Source: Stramenopiles sp. TOSAG23-2 (Eukaryota; Sar). From it: a stretch of DNA of 60,357 nt. This document shows, one piece after another, positions 10,756 to 20,940 of this stretch. The translations under genes were made by a program, and so were the position numbers. Position 1 is the stretch's first letter; each line of letters opens with the position of its first letter. The notes under the pieces are model-generated. The model saw only the letters and a program-made list of their open reading frames with translations, was not told where the DNA came from and did no database searches. The stretch is taken from positions 1 to 60,357 of the forward strand of contig LT649251.1 in the NCBI GenBank assembly GCA_900128395.1. The letters run 5' to 3'.

Positions 10756-11344
10756 TAGGCTGTGACTGATTATTTTAGCATGGATTCTCAATCGCGTGCT
10801 ATGTTCATGACCAATGGTACGTATCTGCTAATTTATGATTGATATTTCGACACTTAAAATTATTTTTGATAGGTTTCTTCGTAACTTGCCTTAAATCTAT
10901 TAAAAGCAGGCTAAAAATCTAAAAATCTTCAGGTAATCTAAATCCTAAATCTAACATTGTAAATTGATATACAGTAATATCTATATATACATTATGAAAA
11001 TATCGTACTATTGATTCCAGATAATTTTACAAGGGCATATAGCAAAGCGAAAAAATGAGGTGTCGAAACAACAACAAAAGAGGGGGAAAATAAAAGGCTG
11101 GTGCCCAAATTGAGTTTGGGATTTGGGAAATTGGAAACATATAATAATATATGTAGATAGTAGATAGTCTGCTATTTAATATATGATATTGACACATAAA
11201 CCACTATTGTTCAATACCTCATTCACGTACATCGCATCTTACTGTTTGTATTGTATCGCGATTCGCTTATTGACATATAATACCACTCTTATTCGAAGTA
11301 TTGCACACTTTCAGCCATAGTAACAAGAACCAAGATATAGATCA

Positions 11345-13696
11345 ATGTCGAATCTTTGTTTCCTTTACAAGTTGTTATTCTTACTGCTAATACTGTGCGA
11401 AACAAAAAGTGCTCCTTTAAAGACTCCTGTTCTTCTAGCTGAGTGCAGAGGAACAGATATTAATGCCGTCGGATGCTGTGGAGAGCAAAAACAACAACAT
11501 AATGAAGATCTTGGAAATACGAAATTGAACAAAGAAAACCGCAAACATAAGTACAAGTGTTGTTCGCGTCAGATCGGACAGTGGACACCGGTTGATAAGG
11601 AAGAAGAAAATTCGAAGTTTTGTTCTTTTGCAATCAAAGGAGTACTACGTGATCTTTCCCTTGGTCAAACTATGTTTGAAAAACTAATTGAGGCAGCAAA
11701 CTCTTTGAAGAAAAAAAAATCTAATTTGGCAAATTCATATATGGAATCATATAAACAACATGAGATTATTGAAAAACAAAAGGACAATAAAAACAAGTTG
11801 TTAGAAAATCAACTAAAACGCGAAAAACAACAACTTACAGCAGATATTTTCCAGACTGAGTCAGAAGAAAAAAATCTTAATCGTATTTTAAAATCAATAG
11901 AGAAAACTACTACATTTATAAATACTATTAAATCATTTGATGCTACCGAGATGAAAGACCTAGAAGATTTGAAAAAGAACTTAAAAGAAAAGGAAGGGAA
12001 ACTTGAAAGCTGTAGGAAATTGGGGAAAATCAAAGAACGCCAACTGAAAGATTTGACTAAAAGAATTAGTAATTTCAATATGTTTATTGAAGAACAAGAA
12101 ACTAAACTCAAAAATGCTGAAATGGCACATAAAAAAGAAATGGAAGAGATTAAAAAAAAATTAGATAAAGCAATGACTCAGGAGAAAGAGGTGAAGAGCA
12201 AAATAGCGAAAATAAAGACCCAAGAAAAAGAAATAAGGAAAGAAAGCAAGAAATGTGCAGAACTAGTTGAAAAATTGCAAGAGCAAGTGGCATCATCAAC
12301 GGAGCAAGTAACATCACGAAAAGTGACTACCGAAAAAGAAGGAGTTGCTTTTTTAGAGTTAACATCTTCGAAGGCTGGTTGCGATAAATTGTGCAAAATA
12401 ATGCAAACATTTGAAAATGAGCGATTTTTACAAGATAATAACTTTTACGAGATGACTAAAGAGTTTAATAGTCGTAATATTATAAATATTAGAGACATTT
12501 TGCTTCGATTAGACTACTACATCAAAACGCTACAGACTTTGAAATCTGAACAATATAGGTTTCATGAGGACCTATTAAATCAATTAATAGGTGCAAACAA
12601 AAATCTAAATACCAGCTTGACGAACGTAAAAGAATTAAGAGCACAAAAGTCAAATTCGTTGCAAGATTTTAAAAAACAAATCAAAAATTATGAAGATGAC
12701 TTGGTGAAAATAGTAAAAAAGAAAGAAAAGTTAGATGATAAAAAAGTGAAGAACTACAAGGAACATATTAAGAATATGAAATTACTGCAATCAGAAAAGT
12801 CTAACATTGAAATGAGCTTAAATGAATGTAATAGTGCAAACGTTGCAAAAAAGACGAAATTTGACAACAAGGAAAAAATACTAAAGGAGAAAAATGCCTC
12901 TATTCGGAAGCTAATGAAGAGGCAAACTGAGGAAGACGAAAAAAATAAAGAGGAACAAAAAAAGGGGCTAGCAACCCTTGAGACTTTGAAAGAAAACCGC
13001 GAAGAACTACAAAAGGAATCGGATTTAGCATCCTTTCTTTTAAAGGATGCTAAATCCGAATATGAAGGGAATAAGGTTGCCTATAATGAATTAGTTGCGT
13101 TAAGTGAAAAACACGAAAAACTATATGATATTAAACAGAATGCTTTTTACAAACCTGTTATGAGTAGTACAAAATACATAAAAGCAGGACCAAATGCATT
13201 TATTTTTGTGGATGATAATGTTCAAGAGTTAGACCGTAAAAAAATTACAGTAAAAGTTTTTGATGAAAATGGCAAAGAACTTGAAAACGTCGAAGGAGAT
13301 ACTCGTAGAAAATTATGTGGATTAGATGAACAACTAGCCTTCACGCAACATCACGATAAATCAGGGTATGTATTCAGTTTTGATTGTCATAAATTCTCCT
13401 GTCACAAAAAAAATAGTATGTGTACTTGTTTACATGCACTTTCTAAAAAGAATGCAAATTTCGTAAAAGTTACGTATGAAATTGAGCACGAAGAAGGGTC
13501 GTATGTTTTAAGTCTTGAAAATGATAAGGAGGAAGGCCTAATAAAATACAATTTGCAGAAAATGCAGAATGGTAAAACTGAAAAAGCATTGGAGGCAAGT
13601 GTTAATGGGGGGATTCCAAGAGATGGGGCGGAAGAAGATGACACAGAGAGACGAAGAAGAAGGAGGTTATTGCACTGGGGGGGAAATTGTTGTTGA
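11345..13696 (+). CDS. Secreted long coiled-coil protein with Cys-rich ends, function unknown
   Basis: The 783-residue protein opens with a signal peptide: a hydrophobic core at about 5-18, then CETKSAP. A short Cys-rich stretch (about 34-92, including GCCGE and KCCSRQ) follows. The centre, about 110-625, is almost entirely charged Lys/Glu coiled coil. A globular C-terminal part (about 630-745) contains a Cys cluster FDCHKFSCHKKNSMCTC and beta-like segments. The tail is acidic, then has a run of Arg (about 768-775) and ends WGGNCC. I do not recognise the family. Secretion or surface location is inferred from the signal peptide. It is convergent with the LRR-LNR protein gene, which also looks like a surface protein. 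The basic run could be a proteolytic processing site, but that is speculation. Confidence 0.8.
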   Translation: MSNLCFLYKLLFLLLILCETKSAPLKTPVLLAECRGTDINAVGCCGEQKQQHNEDLGNTKLNKENRKHKYKCCSRQIGQWTPVDKEEENSKFCSFAIKGVLRDLSLGQTMFEKLIEAANSLKKKKSNLANSYMESYKQHEIIEKQKDNKNKLLENQLKREKQQLTADIFQTESEEKNLNRILKSIEKTTTFINTIKSFDATEMKDLEDLKKNLKEKEGKLESCRKLGKIKERQLKDLTKRISNFNMFIEEQETKLKNAEMAHKKEMEEIKKKLDKAMTQEKEVKSKIAKIKTQEKEIRKESKKCAELVEKLQEQVASSTEQVTSRKVTTEKEGVAFLELTSSKAGCDKLCKIMQTFENERFLQDNNFYEMTKEFNSRNIINIRDILLRLDYYIKTLQTLKSEQYRFHEDLLNQLIGANKNLNTSLTNVKELRAQKSNSLQDFKKQIKNYEDDLVKIVKKKEKLDDKKVKNYKEHIKNMKLLQSEKSNIEMSLNECNSANVAKKTKFDNKEKILKEKNASIRKLMKRQTEEDEKNKEEQKKGLATLETLKENREELQKESDLASFLLKDAKSEYEGNKVAYNELVALSEKHEKLYDIKQNAFYKPVMSSTKYIKAGPNAFIFVDDNVQELDRKKITVKVFDENGKELENVEGDTRRKLCGLDEQLAFTQHHDKSGYVFSFDCHKFSCHKKNSMCTCLHALSKKNANFVKVTYEIEHEEGSYVLSLENDKEEGLIKYNLQKMQNGKTEKALEASVNGGIPRDGAEEDDTERRRRRRLLHWGGNCC

Positions 13697-13949
13697 TCAG
13701 CTTCATTATATGATAGTAGGATCGGTTAGAGTATTGAGAGCATAGTATTCGCCACGGGAAGTAAAAAATTATTTATGGCTTTTAAATAATATGGCTTTAA
13801 TATTTATTTTAAAATATGACTTTAATATTAATATTGGCTCAAACACTATTATTCTTTTGAGAGTAGGAATTGTCATGGGTAGAAAATAAAAAATTAAAAT
13901 ATACGCGTATTTTATAATTATACTCTCGTACTTTCGTACGAAGTAAATA

Positions 13950-16286
13950 TTAAGCTGAACACTGGCCGCCATCAAAGTCACAACTTTTGGAATTGCAACT
14001 CGTATCGCAAAAATCATTTTTTTCACTGTCTCTGCTCCAACAGTATTCACTGCATAATGGTTGACAATCTAATTCTTTGTCCAACTTACAAGCAAGATTT
14101 CCAGAAAAATACGCTTTCATATTGTTTGCTTTCACCAACAATTTGAATTTTTCATCGACGACAGAAATATTGTTATTTCTTGCATCAATATATCGCAAGT
14201 TGGTAAAGTCAGACATATACAACGGAAACGTAGTTAAATTGCATCTAGAAACACCTAAATACAACAGCATTTTCCTCAACGATTTATCTGGAAATTCCTT
14301 TAAAGTGTTCCCGCCTACATACAAATAAAATAAACTAGGGAAATTGTTCGTATTGAAAATATCTGAACCAATACTCATACTATTGTTTGAAAGCCAAAGA
14401 AACTGTAACAGAGGCATTTTAATATCATGCGATATCTTCATACCCAGATTATTATTTAGTGCAAGGTTAACAAGATTTTTATGAGTCCATACAGCTTTTT
14501 TATTATAATTAGTAATCTTGTTATACATTAACCACAAACTAATCAATTTATCCCATTTACTAACATCGACATGGAATTCCACCAAGTTATTAAATGAAAC
14601 ATCAAAATGCACCATTTCTAAAAGATTCTCCATGTTCTTTGGTAGCTTGGTTAAGTTACAATCTTTTACTATAAATGAACGTAAACCATCCATCTCGTAA
14701 ACTAAGGTTTCTGGTAATGTTATTAATGTTTTATCATGTTCAATATACAACGAAGCGCAATTACACTTTGGATAAAATATTCTTTTGCAATATGGAATTT
14801 TAAGAATACATCCATTTTCCCAAATATCATTATTACCGAATTTAATTTTGCACAAGTCTTGAGCCGATAAGTTTGCTACTTGTAGAATGGTAAGTCCACT
14901 TAACCCTATCGCAAATACGAGACTTAAGACAAAAACCATTATTTTTGCTAAATAGGGAAACTTCTGATTTTGTATTTCAACAACGTTTTCATTACGTGAA
15001 GCACCAAAAATTGATTTCCGTTTTCTTTTGAATGATCTTGATATATCATTTTGTTGTAATGAAATATCTTCAATTACATAGTTCAAAACTATTTGTTCAA
15101 CTATGCTTGGCAGCTTAATAAACAAGGTCATAGACGGCACCAAAACAATAAGTAAAATTTCCCCAACTGCTATTGAAAGGTTAAATCCAAATCTCAAAAT
15201 GGCTAATGGGACAAATAAGAAAAATAAATCAATTGTGACATCTAAAACAATTTGAAAATTGCGCTCCTTAAAATTGATCTTTGTCTCTGAGCCCCACAGT
15301 TTTACATACATGAGTTTTGCACGATATGAGGATTCTGCAATTAATAGAATTGCAAGCATTATGCTCCAGCCAATTGGTAACGTACAAGAGTAAACAAAAA
15401 TTAAATTGCTGAGTTGTATCCAACTTTCAGCAAATTCGCCTCCATATAAAATGTAAAAGTAATATTTGCCGTTTATATCAAAATTCTGATCGTAATATTT
15501 TTCCACTTTTTCTGCAGCAGATCTGACTTTAGAGACAAACGACTTCCGTCTATGGGATATTTTATTGATGGCTGAATTAGCGACTTGCATCGTATGACTA
15601 GACGCCTTACGTGTGAGAATATGAGACTCAGTTTTGACATTATTCATTGGATTTGCTTCCAGTTGCATCACACTATTATTAGCATCAATGATATCTGCAG
15701 ATACAGAGATTCCTTGCTTCGACTTTCTTTGATCTTCTTCTTCTTCTTCTTGATTTAGACCGTCTTCATTATTAACGTCTGGTTTCGATAAATTGTTTTG
15801 ATTTAATTCGTACATGTCATTAATGCAATTTTTGGCCCTCCTTTTCCATGTTTTTATTACATGAACAAGACGTAAAAGGTACAAGCAAGAAAAAACAGCA
15901 AATATCCATATCCATCTCTTGTTTACAGCTTGAAAACTATATGTATTTGGAACGTTTGCATATATTGAAAAAACGACGAAATGACCTATTGCTATCAATA
16001 ATAACATAAATAATATTGTAAATCCACCTAAACGTACATGTTTTTTATACGATAAATTATTGATGACTGAATTAGCGACTTGCATTGTATGTCTAGACGC
16101 CTTACGTGTGAGAGTATGAGACTCAGTTTTGACAATATCCATTGGATTTGCTTCTAGTTGCATCACACTATTATTAGCGTCAATGATATCTGCAGATACA
16201 GAGATTCCTTGCTTCGACTTTCTTTGATCCTCTTCTTCTTCTTTATCTGTCACCTCAACACCTGTGCCGGTGGTCGATTTTTTCAT
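13950..16286 (-). CDS. Multi-pass membrane protein with leucine-rich repeats and C-terminal LNR module
   Basis: The 778-residue protein has hydrophobic segments at about 85-111, 124-143, 291-317, 345-365, 368-392 and 447-472. An extracellular-type C-terminal region follows. It contains about eight irregular leucine-rich repeats (about 515-725, for example LRSFIVKDCNLTKLP) and ends with a Lin-12/Notch-repeat module (about 749-776, CW...FCDTSCNSKSCDFDGGQC). LRR-LNR membrane proteins of this sort occur in stramenopiles; their function is generally unknown. A roughly 61-residue cytoplasmic segment is duplicated: 17-77 and 182-242 are near identical. The DNA is equally similar (about 15555-15760 and 16055-16245), so the duplication is recent. 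The second copy is followed by a new membrane block, which could reflect fusion of two tandem genes. Confidence 0.83.
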   Translation of the reverse strand: MKKSTTGTGVEVTDKEEEEDQRKSKQGISVSADIIDANNSVMQLEANPMDIVKTESHTLTRKASRHTMQVANSVINNLSYKKHVRLGGFTILFMLLLIAIGHFVVFSIYANVPNTYSFQAVNKRWIWIFAVFSCLYLLRLVHVIKTWKRRAKNCINDMYELNQNNLSKPDVNNEDGLNQEEEEEDQRKSKQGISVSADIIDANNSVMQLEANPMNNVKTESHILTRKASSHTMQVANSAINKISHRRKSFVSKVRSAAEKVEKYYDQNFDINGKYYFYILYGGEFAESWIQLSNLIFVYSCTLPIGWSIMLAILLIAESSYRAKLMYVKLWGSETKINFKERNFQIVLDVTIDLFFLFVPLAILRFGFNLSIAVGEILLIVLVPSMTLFIKLPSIVEQIVLNYVIEDISLQQNDISRSFKRKRKSIFGASRNENVVEIQNQKFPYLAKIMVFVLSLVFAIGLSGLTILQVANLSAQDLCKIKFGNNDIWENGCILKIPYCKRIFYPKCNCASLYIEHDKTLITLPETLVYEMDGLRSFIVKDCNLTKLPKNMENLLEMVHFDVSFNNLVEFHVDVSKWDKLISLWLMYNKITNYNKKAVWTHKNLVNLALNNNLGMKISHDIKMPLLQFLWLSNNSMSIGSDIFNTNNFPSLFYLYVGGNTLKEFPDKSLRKMLLYLGVSRCNLTTFPLYMSDFTNLRYIDARNNNISVVDEKFKLLVKANNMKAYFSGNLACKLDKELDCQPLCSEYCWSRDSEKNDFCDTSCNSKSCDFDGGQCSA

Positions 16287-16493
16287 TGTCTTTCAATTTA
16301 TTTTATAATTGTTGGCCGCTGACTGCACTTACTGTAATAACGGATTAGAACTGATTCTCAGTAAATAAATATGATGAATATTATGTATTTTATCACAACA
16401 ATATTATGTTTTATCACAATGTTTTTGTCAGTTGCATAGTCTTATGCACTTATGTCGGTATAAGAACATATGATATTGCTTCTAGGTAATGGG

Positions 16494-16658
16494 TTTCCCA
16501 ACTAACCCGCAGCCCTTAACCAACCTTCCCAACATAGGTAATACGTTTGAACGTCAATCAAAGCGTAATTCCCTTGTAATAAAACATAATTTTGGCCACT
16601 AATGCTATTATGCTCTAACAATTTAAGGTTGGTTAAGGGCTGCGGGTTAGTTGGGAAA
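16494..16658. mobile_element. Short inverted-repeat element (MITE-like)
   Basis: A perfect 34-bp inverted repeat, with arms at 16494-16527 and 16625-16658, flanks a 97-bp AT-rich spacer. The arms are relatively GC-rich (CTAACCCGCAGCCCTTAACC) against an AT-rich background. The layout fits a small non-autonomous foldback element. Confidence 0.65.
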
Positions 16659-16992
16659 ACTTTAACATTATCTAAATGGACACAGCATGGTAAAATTTGA
16701 TATCTCGCTCTATGCGTATTTATACTTAAGTTGAACTCACTGCTATACCAATGCTATTTGATGCGGCTCTTTGATGGCAGGAACATAAATAGATAAGAAT
16801 ACTTATGGTAGACGACTGGCGCCGAAGTTGTTTTTTAAGGGTTTTGCCCCATAATATTAATATGCAACATGTAGCTGTGAGCGATAAATATTTTAAACCG
16901 TAGGCCGTAATAGCATTAGAAAGATGGAAAAATGTTGGATATAAATGCTTTCCATTTTTTAACTAAGGCTATTTGTATGCTAGCTATTTCGA

Positions 16993-17335
16993 GATAAATA
17001 TACGATAGACATAGAACTACCATTTTTAATACAGGCACACAGCAGGATCAATGAGATTTCCATAAATATACGATAGACATAGTATTACCATCTTAATACA
17101 GGCACACAGCAGAGGATAAATATACGATAGACATAGAACTACCATTTTTAATACAGGCACACAGCAGGAGGATCAATGAGATTTCCATCAATATACGATA
17201 GACATAGCATTACCATCTTAATACAGGCACACAGCAGAGGATCAAATATACGATCGACATAGAACTACCATCTTAATACAGGCACACAGCAGGATCAATG
17301 AGATTTCCAATCAATATACGATAGACATAGCATGT
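16993..17335. repeat. Higher-order tandem array of ATATACGATAGACATAG units
   Basis: At least six units of about 50-70 bp occur. Two versions alternate: one begins GATAAATATACGATAG and continues CATAGAACTACC. The other begins GATCAATGAGATTTCC and continues CATAGCATTACC. Each pair forms a higher-order unit of roughly 120 bp. The array stops inside a unit at about 17335. Two further copies lie at 10625-10755. Confidence 0.85.
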
Positions 17336-17592
17336 AGAATATGTGATGGCCAGTGATTTCCACACACTCTTTGCTAAAAAACTCTTAAAAATAACACTAC
17401 ACATTATTGATAAATAACCCGTGAACAATTAAAAATAAAACTACACACTATTGATAAATAAACCATGAAAAACATATATATTTATAACAAAATGTACACA
17501 AATGTAGGAACAGGTCGTCAACAACAACAAGTATAGGAATTATAAAGAATCAAAAAGAACAACAACAACAACAACAATAACAGCAAAGAATC

Positions 17593-18512
17593 ATGTCAAG
17601 TAAAGCAAAGAAAAGTGAGGAGGAAGATACACAACAAGTTAAATTAGCAAAGGTAAGTTTTTATTTAGTTTTTATTTTCATTAAAATGTGAGAATTATAT
17701 ATATTTTTCTATTTTTTCTTCTAAATATAGTTTATAGATTAAAGGTGTCAATATCATTTCGAATATTGGATATACTAGTGGTACAAAAGTATCGATCGTT
17801 ATATTTTGGAATATATATATATATATATATATGCATATAATGGTGTTTATATATATATATATATATTATCACTTTGATATGATGTCAAGTGATACTAATA
17901 TATAAATGATATTAATACATGTTATAGCTACTACAATAGAACGTAGAATTTGTGGACCAGAATATAAAATCGATACAGTTATTTGAGAAAACAACGATAT
18001 ATACGATATACATTTATTTATATTTAGAATGTCATCGTTATTTATGCATATACATTACGTGTATTTTGCATCGAAATATGAATCGATATGATATATATAT
18101 GATACAATATGTTAAATAAATGTTGAAGCGAATAGTCCAAATATATCGTTGTGATTATGTATATATATTAGTATCATATACGAACAAATGATTTTGCCAT
18201 GAAACAATATGTAATATGGCATATATATTCGACACCAAGAATTTATTTATACTATTCTTCAAACATATATATATATATACATAATAAAATATACAAAACA
18301 TACTAACAACAATATATAATATATATATAAAAACAAAACAGGTTGATAAAGTGTTAGGTAGAACTGGTAATACTGGTAATGTTACACAAGTACGTGTTAC
18401 ATTCCTAGATGATCTTAATCGTAGTATCATCCGTAATGTTAAAGGACCATGCCGTGAAGGTGATATTTTATGCTTACTTGAATGGGAGCGTGAAGCAAGA
18501 CGTTTGAGGTAA
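17593..18512 (+). CDS. RPS28: 40S ribosomal protein eS28 (RPS28), two exons
   Basis: Exon 1 is 17593-17652 (20 codons) and exon 2 is 18342-18512. The intron, 17653-18341, has donor GTAAGT, a TACTAAC branch-point motif near 18302-18307 and acceptor CAG. The 76-residue product contains [22 protein letters not shown] and ends EREARRLR, the hallmarks of eS28 of the small ribosomal subunit. The N-terminus is a few residues longer than in yeast or human and is charged (KKSEEED). Small differences from the usual sequence are KGPCREGD and CLLEWERE. The 689-nt intron is long relative to the others here (75-155 nt) and AT-rich, with TA microsatellites. Confidence 0.95.
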
Positions 18513-19141
18513 TTCAATGTATGTATATATATATGTATATATATATTCATCATCATAATAATAAAAGAAATTGAAAACATTGAGCAACATGATTTTTTAC
18601 ATTATAAGAAGTATTTGATCATTTTTTTTTATATTTTTTGTACAAAAAATGGAAAAACAAAATGAAAAAAAATAGAAGAAATTGCAAACAACATGTGGTC
18701 TCTTTTGTATATTCAGTATATAGTAATTTCACCAAAAACGAGATACTTTTCGTATTTTTTTATTAAACGCCGTATAGATATATATATATATACATTATAT
18801 ATAAAAATCTTGTATAAAACATATTGAAACAAATATTTGTCCAAAGAGAGAGAGAGAGAGAGATGACTCTGCGCCTAGAAAGGCTGCTTTTAAAATATAA
18901 ATTTTTGTTACTTTTCTAATTTTAATTGAACATGTGTGCGTAAATACTAATCTAGGTCCTAGACTTTTCACTCTACGTAAATACTATAGTATACTTTCGA
19001 GCTTTTTCTATAAAATACCATAATTTTCAAAACATATCCTCTAAAAACCAAAAATACAATACATATATATATATCATACATATAGAGATAAAACATTAAA
19101 AAAACCCATTCAACAACTTTGCAATATACGCATAAATATAG

Positions 19142-19445
19142 ACGGTTAAAATCTAAGTTATAATAATTTTACACTTCTCGTGTTAAGTAATATGCTCAAT
19201 ACTCAATCGCAAGAATAATATGCTATCCTACTATAGTAAAGCTCTAATGCACCTCTGCAAACTAATACTCTACAAGCACAAGTAGGTTTCTATCCTTCCA
19301 ACATGTTCGAACGTTGAACGCGTTGGACGCCGGGCTCAATATATATTTGGACGTCGGGCTCATTCGACAACGGTGAGGCTGCCAAAGTGAAAGATCCTGT
19401 TGTGAACAACAACCGGTAACTATCCGGATAAAGATCTTGAAGTGC
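19142..19445 (+). repeat. Dispersed repeat family copy
   Basis: This copy starts GGTTAAAATCTAAGTTATA and runs through TCTCGTGTTAAGTAATATG, TAGTAAAGCTCTAATGCACC and ACAAGCACAAGTAGGTTTC to a GC-richer tail (GAACGCGTTGGACGCCGGGC). Nearly identical pieces recur at 22766-23220. A reverse-strand 5' piece lies at about 44700-44780. More diverged relatives are at about 29370-29630 and 51203-51350. No coding capacity or clear Pol III boxes are seen. Confidence 0.75.
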
Positions 19446-19509
19446 ACGGTTGTGGCAAAAAGCCGCGGTTTTGATCACTTTAGCTTGTAGATTTCTACAA
19501 GTTTCATTC

Positions 19510-19733
19510 TATATACAATAAAAGGACATTAACATATATATATATTTGTCTCTCAACAAAAAATTATAAATTAAAATCATTAAAAATGACAGATAATAAT
19601 CAAATTAAATCACATAATTCAAAACCATGGTATGAATATTCTTGCAATATACTATATACAATAAAAGGACATTAACATATATATATTTGTCTCTCAACAA
19701 AAAATTATAAATTAAAATCATTAAAAATGACAG
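19510..19733 (+). pseudogene. Two truncated copies of the 5' end of the NTF2-like gene
   Basis: Copy 1 (about 19510-19641) repeats the leader, the ATG and the first 19 codons of the gene at 20201, then breaks off after EYS. Copy 2 (about 19652-19733) repeats the leader and only ATGACAG. The functional leader begins about 20138. The leader sequence (GGACATTAACATATATATAT, then TTGTCTCTCAAC) is almost unchanged in all three, so the duplications are recent. Neither fragment can encode the protein. Confidence 0.8.
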
Positions 19734-19889
19734 TATTTGAGGTATAAAGAACGAGAGATAGGCGGCTGAGTCATTTGATTAAAATCTTTTTTCTAAACAT
19801 CAAAAACTTTTATTAATACCCCACGTATATATCTTAGCACCTTGTGCTTTTTTCACCACGGAAAAATAGAAAAATACCTGTAAACAATT

Positions 19890-20079
19890 CTAGCACGGTA
19901 GTACGCCTAAAACCAATAGCATAGACACAGGGGGTGTTATTTTCAATTTCGGAAATGTTACAAACGATTTAGACGACTACTATCTTTTATACTAATATAT
20001 GTGAAATTTGATAGGGCCAAAATGAAAAATAACACTCCCTGTGTCTATGCTATTGGTTTTAGGCGTACTACCCTGCTAG
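19890..20079. mobile_element. Inverted-repeat (MITE-like) element upstream of the NTF2-like gene
   Basis: Arms of about 54 bp (about 19890-19943 and 20026-20079) are reverse complements with few mismatches. They contain GTACGCCTAAAACCAATAGC and its complement around an AT-rich spacer of about 80 bp. There is no ORF. The element lies between the truncated leader copies and the functional leader of the gene at 20201. Confidence 0.65.
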
Positions 20080-20200
20080 ATGTGCAAGAGGAATAAAATA
20101 ACTTTAACTTTCAACAGATACAGGTTAAGGTAATCCTAAAGGACATTAACATATATATATTTGTCTCTCAACAAAAAATTATAAATTAAAATCATTAAAA

Positions 20201-20817
20201 ATGACAGATAATAATCAAATTAAATCACATAATTCAAAACCATGGTATGAATATTCAACAAAGGCAAGTCCAAAACAAACAACCCGTCGTCGGAATCAAG
20301 AAGCGGAAGAAGCAGCATTGAAAGTATTGGATGATTTTATGACATATTTTAATGCAAAAGATTTATCATCGATGAAAAATACATTCAATGTACCATCATA
20401 TCGTTTAGTAAAAAATCCACCACGAATGATTGAAATTGATCAAAAACGATTGGACAAACAATTTAGTGCAAATCCAAAAAACTTACGATATTTAATCGAA
20501 GTGGAAGGTTGGGATCATAGTTGTTGGGATCGACGTCATGTAATTTGGAGTCAAGAAGATAAAGGTAAGGATTTATATTTACTACATATCTAATATAATA
20601 TATGAACTAACATATAATAATTTAATTTACATATATATAATAATATGTTTTAATAGTTCATTTTGATTGTTGCTTTACACGATATCGTCTCGATGGTTCA
20701 ATCATTGGAACATATGAATCAATATATATTGTAACTAAAGATGAAAATAATCATTGGGGAATTAAATTACGTAGTACAAGTGCAGATCAAACAAATCAAA
20801 CGATGAGTAAATTGTAA
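20201..20817 (+). CDS. NTF2-like / SnoaL-like fold protein, two exons
   Basis: Exon 1 is 20201-20564 and exon 2 is 20657-20817. The 92-nt intron has donor GTAAGG, a CTAAC motif at about 20607-20611 and acceptor TAG. The joined product is about 174 residues. After a disordered basic N-terminus (about 1-33), it has a helix (EAALKVLDDFMTYFNAKDL), a conserved-looking loop (SYRLVKNPP), then WDHSCWDRRHVIW, FTRYRLDGSIIGTYESIYIV and WGIKLRSTSA. This order of helices then a curved sheet fits the NTF2/SnoaL-like superfamily. Those proteins bind small ligands or act as enzymes or scaffolds; no specific function can be given. Its leader is present three times (see 19510-19733). Confidence 0.75.
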
Positions 20818-20940
20818 CTTTTTATAAAAATATATAGATTTTTTACATTTTAACCACATCCTTTATAAAAAATACTATTCTCTTTCTCTCTCTCTCACTA
20901 AATAATCACACAAAAAACTAGATCCTATTTTCTCTTTTTT

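Larger units (their letters stand above)
9357..11344. other. Long repeat-bearing intergenic region
   Basis: About 2 kb separate the CDPK start from the secreted coiled-coil gene. I find no convincing ORF. The region holds a foldback element (9858-10612) and two copies of a short tandem unit (about 10625-10755), described separately. The rest is AT-rich with direct TA runs near 9490. Confidence 0.55.
16287..17592. other. Repeat-bearing intergenic region upstream of RPS28
   Basis: About 1.3 kb without a gene. It contains an inverted-repeat pair (16494-16658) and a higher-order tandem array (16993-17335), listed separately. The last 60 bp before the RPS28 ATG are CAA-rich, as expected for a 5' UTR. 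Confidence 0.5.
18513..20200. other. Intergenic region with dispersed repeats and gene-fragment duplications
   Basis: No intact gene is visible between RPS28 and the NTF2-like gene. The region contains an AG microsatellite (about 18846-18863), one copy of the GGTTAAAATCTAAGTTATA repeat family (about 19142-19445), two truncated copies of the next gene's 5' end (19510-19733) and an inverted-repeat element (19890-20079). Confidence 0.55.
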
